In this document: positions 5,612 through 7,020 of the stretch, one piece after another | How positions within the stretch are numbered: the first letter of the stretch is position 1 | Layout: every line of letters starts with the position of its first letter | Origin: Candidatus Zixiibacteriota bacterium | GTDB lineage: Bacteria; Zixibacteria; MSB-5A5; GN15; FEB-12 | DNA: 7,020 nt | Direction: 5' to 3' | Assembly (NCBI GenBank): GCA_035380245.1 | Contig: DAOSXA010000018.1 | Coordinates: 1-7,020, forward strand | The notes under the pieces: model-generated | The model's database searches: none | Seen by the model: the letters and a program-made list of their open reading frames with translations, nothing else | Told to the model about the DNA's origin: nothing | Translations under genes and position numbers: made by a program

Positions 5612-5630
5612 TAACAATGGAGGTTAATAT

Positions 5631-6065
5631 ATGAAAATAAACGGTAAAATACAAGAAAAAAGAACATTAGGACTCACAATAATAGCCATATTTTTATTTA
5701 GCGCCATGCTTATGCCTGTTGTGAATGCGGAGGATGAGCCTGATTTTCCTGAATATATGGAAACTTGGCCTTCAATCAACAATTCACTCGATATAGTAAT
5801 TGTAACAGATGGACAACCACAATCTGGACCGGACAACCTTGTTGGAGTCACTGAAGATGAGTGTGAAATGACACAAACTATTCTTATTTCTCAATACGAT
5901 ATTGAGGAGATTTTCTCGATGTGCAGATTTTCCAATGTCGCATCAATGAGCGAATATAAACCAACAATGTTTGGTATACGAAGTGTAGAACCTGAATACT
6001 TAATATCTGAATCTATCGCCCAGGCGAGGTCGGAAATCATCTCCCAGGCGATAGCGGGAAGATAG
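5631..6065 (+). CDS. Small secreted protein with SQAIAGR tail, unrecognised
   Basis: A 144-residue exported protein. The signal peptide covers about residues 1-33 (basic start, LTIIAIFLFSAMLMPVV core, VNA cleavage). The mature end begins EDEPDFPEYMETW, sharing PDFPxYxE with the preceding protein. The middle (about 47-125) is acidic with two Cys and has no match I recognise. The C-terminus (SIAQARSEIISQAIAGR) is nearly that of the first gene in the window, with a six-residue in-frame deletion, so the protein looks like a fusion of a unique body to a shared tail. The start has GGAGGT with 6-nt spacing. A T7 tract follows 6 nt after the stop. The tail could be a sorting or assembly signal, or a by-product of recombination at the DNA repeat. 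Confidence 0.7.
   Translation: MKINGKIQEKRTLGLTIIAIFLFSAMLMPVVNAEDEPDFPEYMETWPSINNSLDIVIVTDGQPQSGPDNLVGVTEDECEMTQTILISQYDIEEIFSMCRFSNVASMSEYKPTMFGIRSVEPEYLISESIAQARSEIISQAIAGR
6007..6065 (+). repeat. Shared 3'-end module, copy 2 (C-terminal tail with 8-bp inverted repeat)
   Basis: Matches 910-986 except for an 18-nt in-frame deletion and a few substitutions. The inverted repeat CTATCGCC (6013-6020) / GGCGATAG (6047-6054) is intact with a 26-nt gap, against 44 nt in the first copy. Homology continues through the T-tract and the following 28 nt into leader copy 3. Confidence 0.8.
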
Positions 6066-6071
6066 TTCTCC

Positions 6072-6078
6072 TTTTTTT
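6072..6078 (+). terminator. T7 tract, likely archaeal-type terminator
   Basis: Seven T lie 6 nt after the stop codon at 6065, in the same position as the T8 tract after the first gene. The 28 nt between the tract and the core leader align with 1001-1028. Confidence 0.5.
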
Positions 6079-6106
6079 CCAGTCACCTCCAGTAGCAACT
6101 GGACTC

Positions 6107-6284
6107 CCATCGAACCGTGCGGTTCCATTGGTCAACTTTTCGCACAGAAAAGGTATTCGCGATGAGTGACAATCGGGAGGCATCGCAGGGGGTTCTACAC
6201 ATGCAAATGCCAATGAACCCCATTGCGGCCCGAAGGCATACTTGCATTGACTTTTTTGGCAAAAAGCCTTTGCGTTGTGCCTCC
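6107..6284 (+). repeat. 178-bp repeated leader element, copy 3 (putative structured 5'-UTR RNA)
   Basis: Ungapped to the other copies (13 and 14 differences by hand count). In hairpin II (6184-6227) GCT becomes ATT: the bulged G becomes A and a G-C pair becomes G-U, so the stem survives although the leader-ORF codon changes from Ala to Ile. The loop of hairpin III (6251-6266) changes again while the stem is fixed. Hairpin I and the alternative long-range pairing are as in copy 1. The clustered change at 6177-6181 (gttgta to gaggca) lies just outside hairpin II. Confidence 0.85.
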
Positions 6285-6290
6285 GGATAA
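6162..6290 (+). CDS. Leader ORF 3 (42 codons)
   Basis: Homologue of the other leader ORFs (MSDNREASQG, HMQMPMNPIAARRH, then DFFGKKPLRCASG). It ends at TAA (6288-6290), 3 nt before the GGAGGT of the next gene and 12 nt before its ATG. Differences from copy 2 within the ORF are seven nonsynonymous and one synonymous, which argues against selection on the peptide. Its termination next to the downstream ribosome-binding site fits a coupling or attenuation role. Confidence 0.3.
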   Translation: MSDNREASQGVLHMQMPMNPIAARRHTCIDFFGKKPLRCASG

Positions 6291-6297
6291 GTGGAGG
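6280..6297 (+). promoter_or_regulatory. Putative Shine-Dalgarno-sequestering stem, copy 3
   Basis: CCTCC (6280-6284) pairs fully with GGAGG (6293-6297), leaving an 8-nt loop. The GGAGGT is the ribosome-binding site of the ATG at 6303, with 4-nt spacing. This is the tightest of the three predicted sequestering hairpins. Confidence 0.5.
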
Positions 6298-6302
6298 TAG
6301 AA

Positions 6303-6965
6303 ATGAAAAGAAAAACTATCGGGATAGCAATGGTAATCGCCATAGGTCTAGCTATTGCGATTGCGCCATCGGCCACTGGCCAGACGATCGATACGACAGA
6401 TGTGAAAACCAATGAAATCTTCGAATTGCGTGATTTCTCGAATCCTATTTCGGTCACCGAACTGAATGGATGGCGGGAACAGGTAATTGCCGATTTTAAA
6501 AAATCTAATGCAACAAGCGATAAACCAACAGCCGGAATTGGTGGCGGCGATCTCAAGTTCCCAAAAACTGCAAAAATCGTTGCATACTATTATAAGATCG
6601 ATGAGAATGGGATTCCCCATGAATTCATCGGGCTGGCAGAAAACCCGGAATCCGTTACTACTACTCAGTTGAAGGCAAAGGAGTGGATCGCGAATGAAAC
6701 ATCAAGCGGGCGCGATTCGGCCTTGCTAAGTACCGACTGGGACTACGTCTGGTCTGCAGGGACTTTCTACACATTTTACCCCTATGGCGGAATAGGAAAT
6801 AATGTCGAAATTGACAGGAAATCCCAAGCCACCAAGGATTATTTCGGTGTCCACCAGGTATTCCAGCAATTACCAGGCTGGGTTCTATGGGGCAACCTGA
6901 AGAAGAGCACGACAGGGTGGGCATGGCATGACTGGTCGGTCTGTTCTGGCAGCCCGTTGCTGTGA
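6303..6965 (+). CDS. Secreted aromatic-rich protein, unrecognised; 3' end possibly frameshifted
   Basis: Residues 1-26 form a signal peptide (MKRK, hydrophobic core, SATG cleavage region). The mature part (about 194 residues) has a helical, charged first third, a Gly-rich GIGGGDLKFPK block, AKIVAYYYKIDENGIPHEFIGL (strand-like), and an aromatic-rich end (DWDYVWSAGTFYTFYPYGG, GWVLWGN, GWAWHDW). I do not recognise the family. I chose ATG 6303 over GTG 6291 because the GTG lies within and just before the ribosome-binding site GGAGGT (6293-6298). The last codons (CSGSPLL) look out of place. The frame one base back is open from 6932 to the window end and reads protein-like (FWQPVAVIHVDGAGSAGIP). 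The gene may therefore carry a one-base deletion, be a fusion joint, or be followed by an overlapping gene at GTG 6962. Confidence 0.65.
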   Translation: MKRKTIGIAMVIAIGLAIAIAPSATGQTIDTTDVKTNEIFELRDFSNPISVTELNGWREQVIADFKKSNATSDKPTAGIGGGDLKFPKTAKIVAYYYKIDENGIPHEFIGLAENPESVTTTQLKAKEWIANETSSGRDSALLSTDWDYVWSAGTFYTFYPYGGIGNNVEIDRKSQATKDYFGVHQVFQQLPGWVLWGNLKKSTTGWAWHDWSVCSGSPLL

Positions 6966-7019
6966 TCCATGTCGATGGTGCCGGGTCGGCCGGCATTCCA
7001 CGAATCATCCGTGCAGGCG
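6932..7019 (+). other. Open alternate frame: possible continuation or next gene
   Basis: After an in-frame TGA (6929-6931), this frame stays open to the window edge. It encodes LVGLFWQPVAVIHVDG, then AGSAGIPRIIRAG. It is clearly more GC-rich than the preceding gene body. The GTG at 6962 overlaps the upstream stop as GTGA and could start a new gene, but I see no clear ribosome-binding site. A broken or fused 3' part of the gene at 6303 is equally possible. Confidence 0.3.
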
Positions 7020-7020
7020 T

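Noticed and set aside
1..7020. CRISPR array, tRNA or rRNA genes
   Set aside because: No regularly spaced short repeats, no tRNA-like cloverleaf and no rRNA-like sequence were seen on either strand.

Overview
Organism. The window reads like a mosaic accessory region of an archaeon, probably a methanogenic euryarchaeon (Methanomicrobiales-like). This is inference. The support is strong GGAGG/GGAGGTGA ribosome-binding sites, oligo-T tracts after gene 3' ends instead of hairpin-plus-T terminators, no bacterial -35/-10 promoters, and exported proteins with 'GWN' repeat domains common in methanogen surface proteins. A bacterial origin is not excluded. All credible genes are on the + strand and almost all encode exported or membrane-anchored proteins. 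Base composition changes abruptly between modules.

Layout. (1) 3-986: 3' part of an unrecognised protein with an unusual C-terminal tail, then a T-tract. (2) 1029-1206: copy 1 of a 178-bp element, then a 30-codon orphan signal peptide (1231-1323), a secreted caspase-like (clan CD) peptidase candidate with two GWN repeats (1327-2838), and two tandem paralogous membrane-anchored proteins (2857-3834, 3849-4823), then a T-tract. (3) 4856-5033: copy 2 of the element, then two small secreted proteins (5063-5575, 5631-6065). The second ends in the same tail as the first gene of the window, and a T-tract follows. (4) 6107-6284: copy 3 of the element, then a secreted protein (6303-6965) whose 3' end may be frameshifted or fused.

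Main result. Three consecutive transcription units start with the same 178-bp leader, with no indels between copies (about 92-96% identity by hand count). The leader contains an invariant hairpin with one bulge, competing long-range pairings, substitutions that preserve pairing, and a 3'-terminal CCTCC that can pair with the Shine-Dalgarno sequence of the next gene in every copy. A short ORF runs through it and stops within 12 nt of, or overlaps, a downstream start codon in each copy. I propose an undescribed cis-acting RNA (riboswitch-like or translational-attenuation leader) that controls exported proteins. The same leader, plus the shared 3' tail and T-tract, could also serve as homology for swapping gene cassettes.

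Limits. Pairings were found by eye. No folding, covariation statistics or database searches were run. Several protein products are not recognised.
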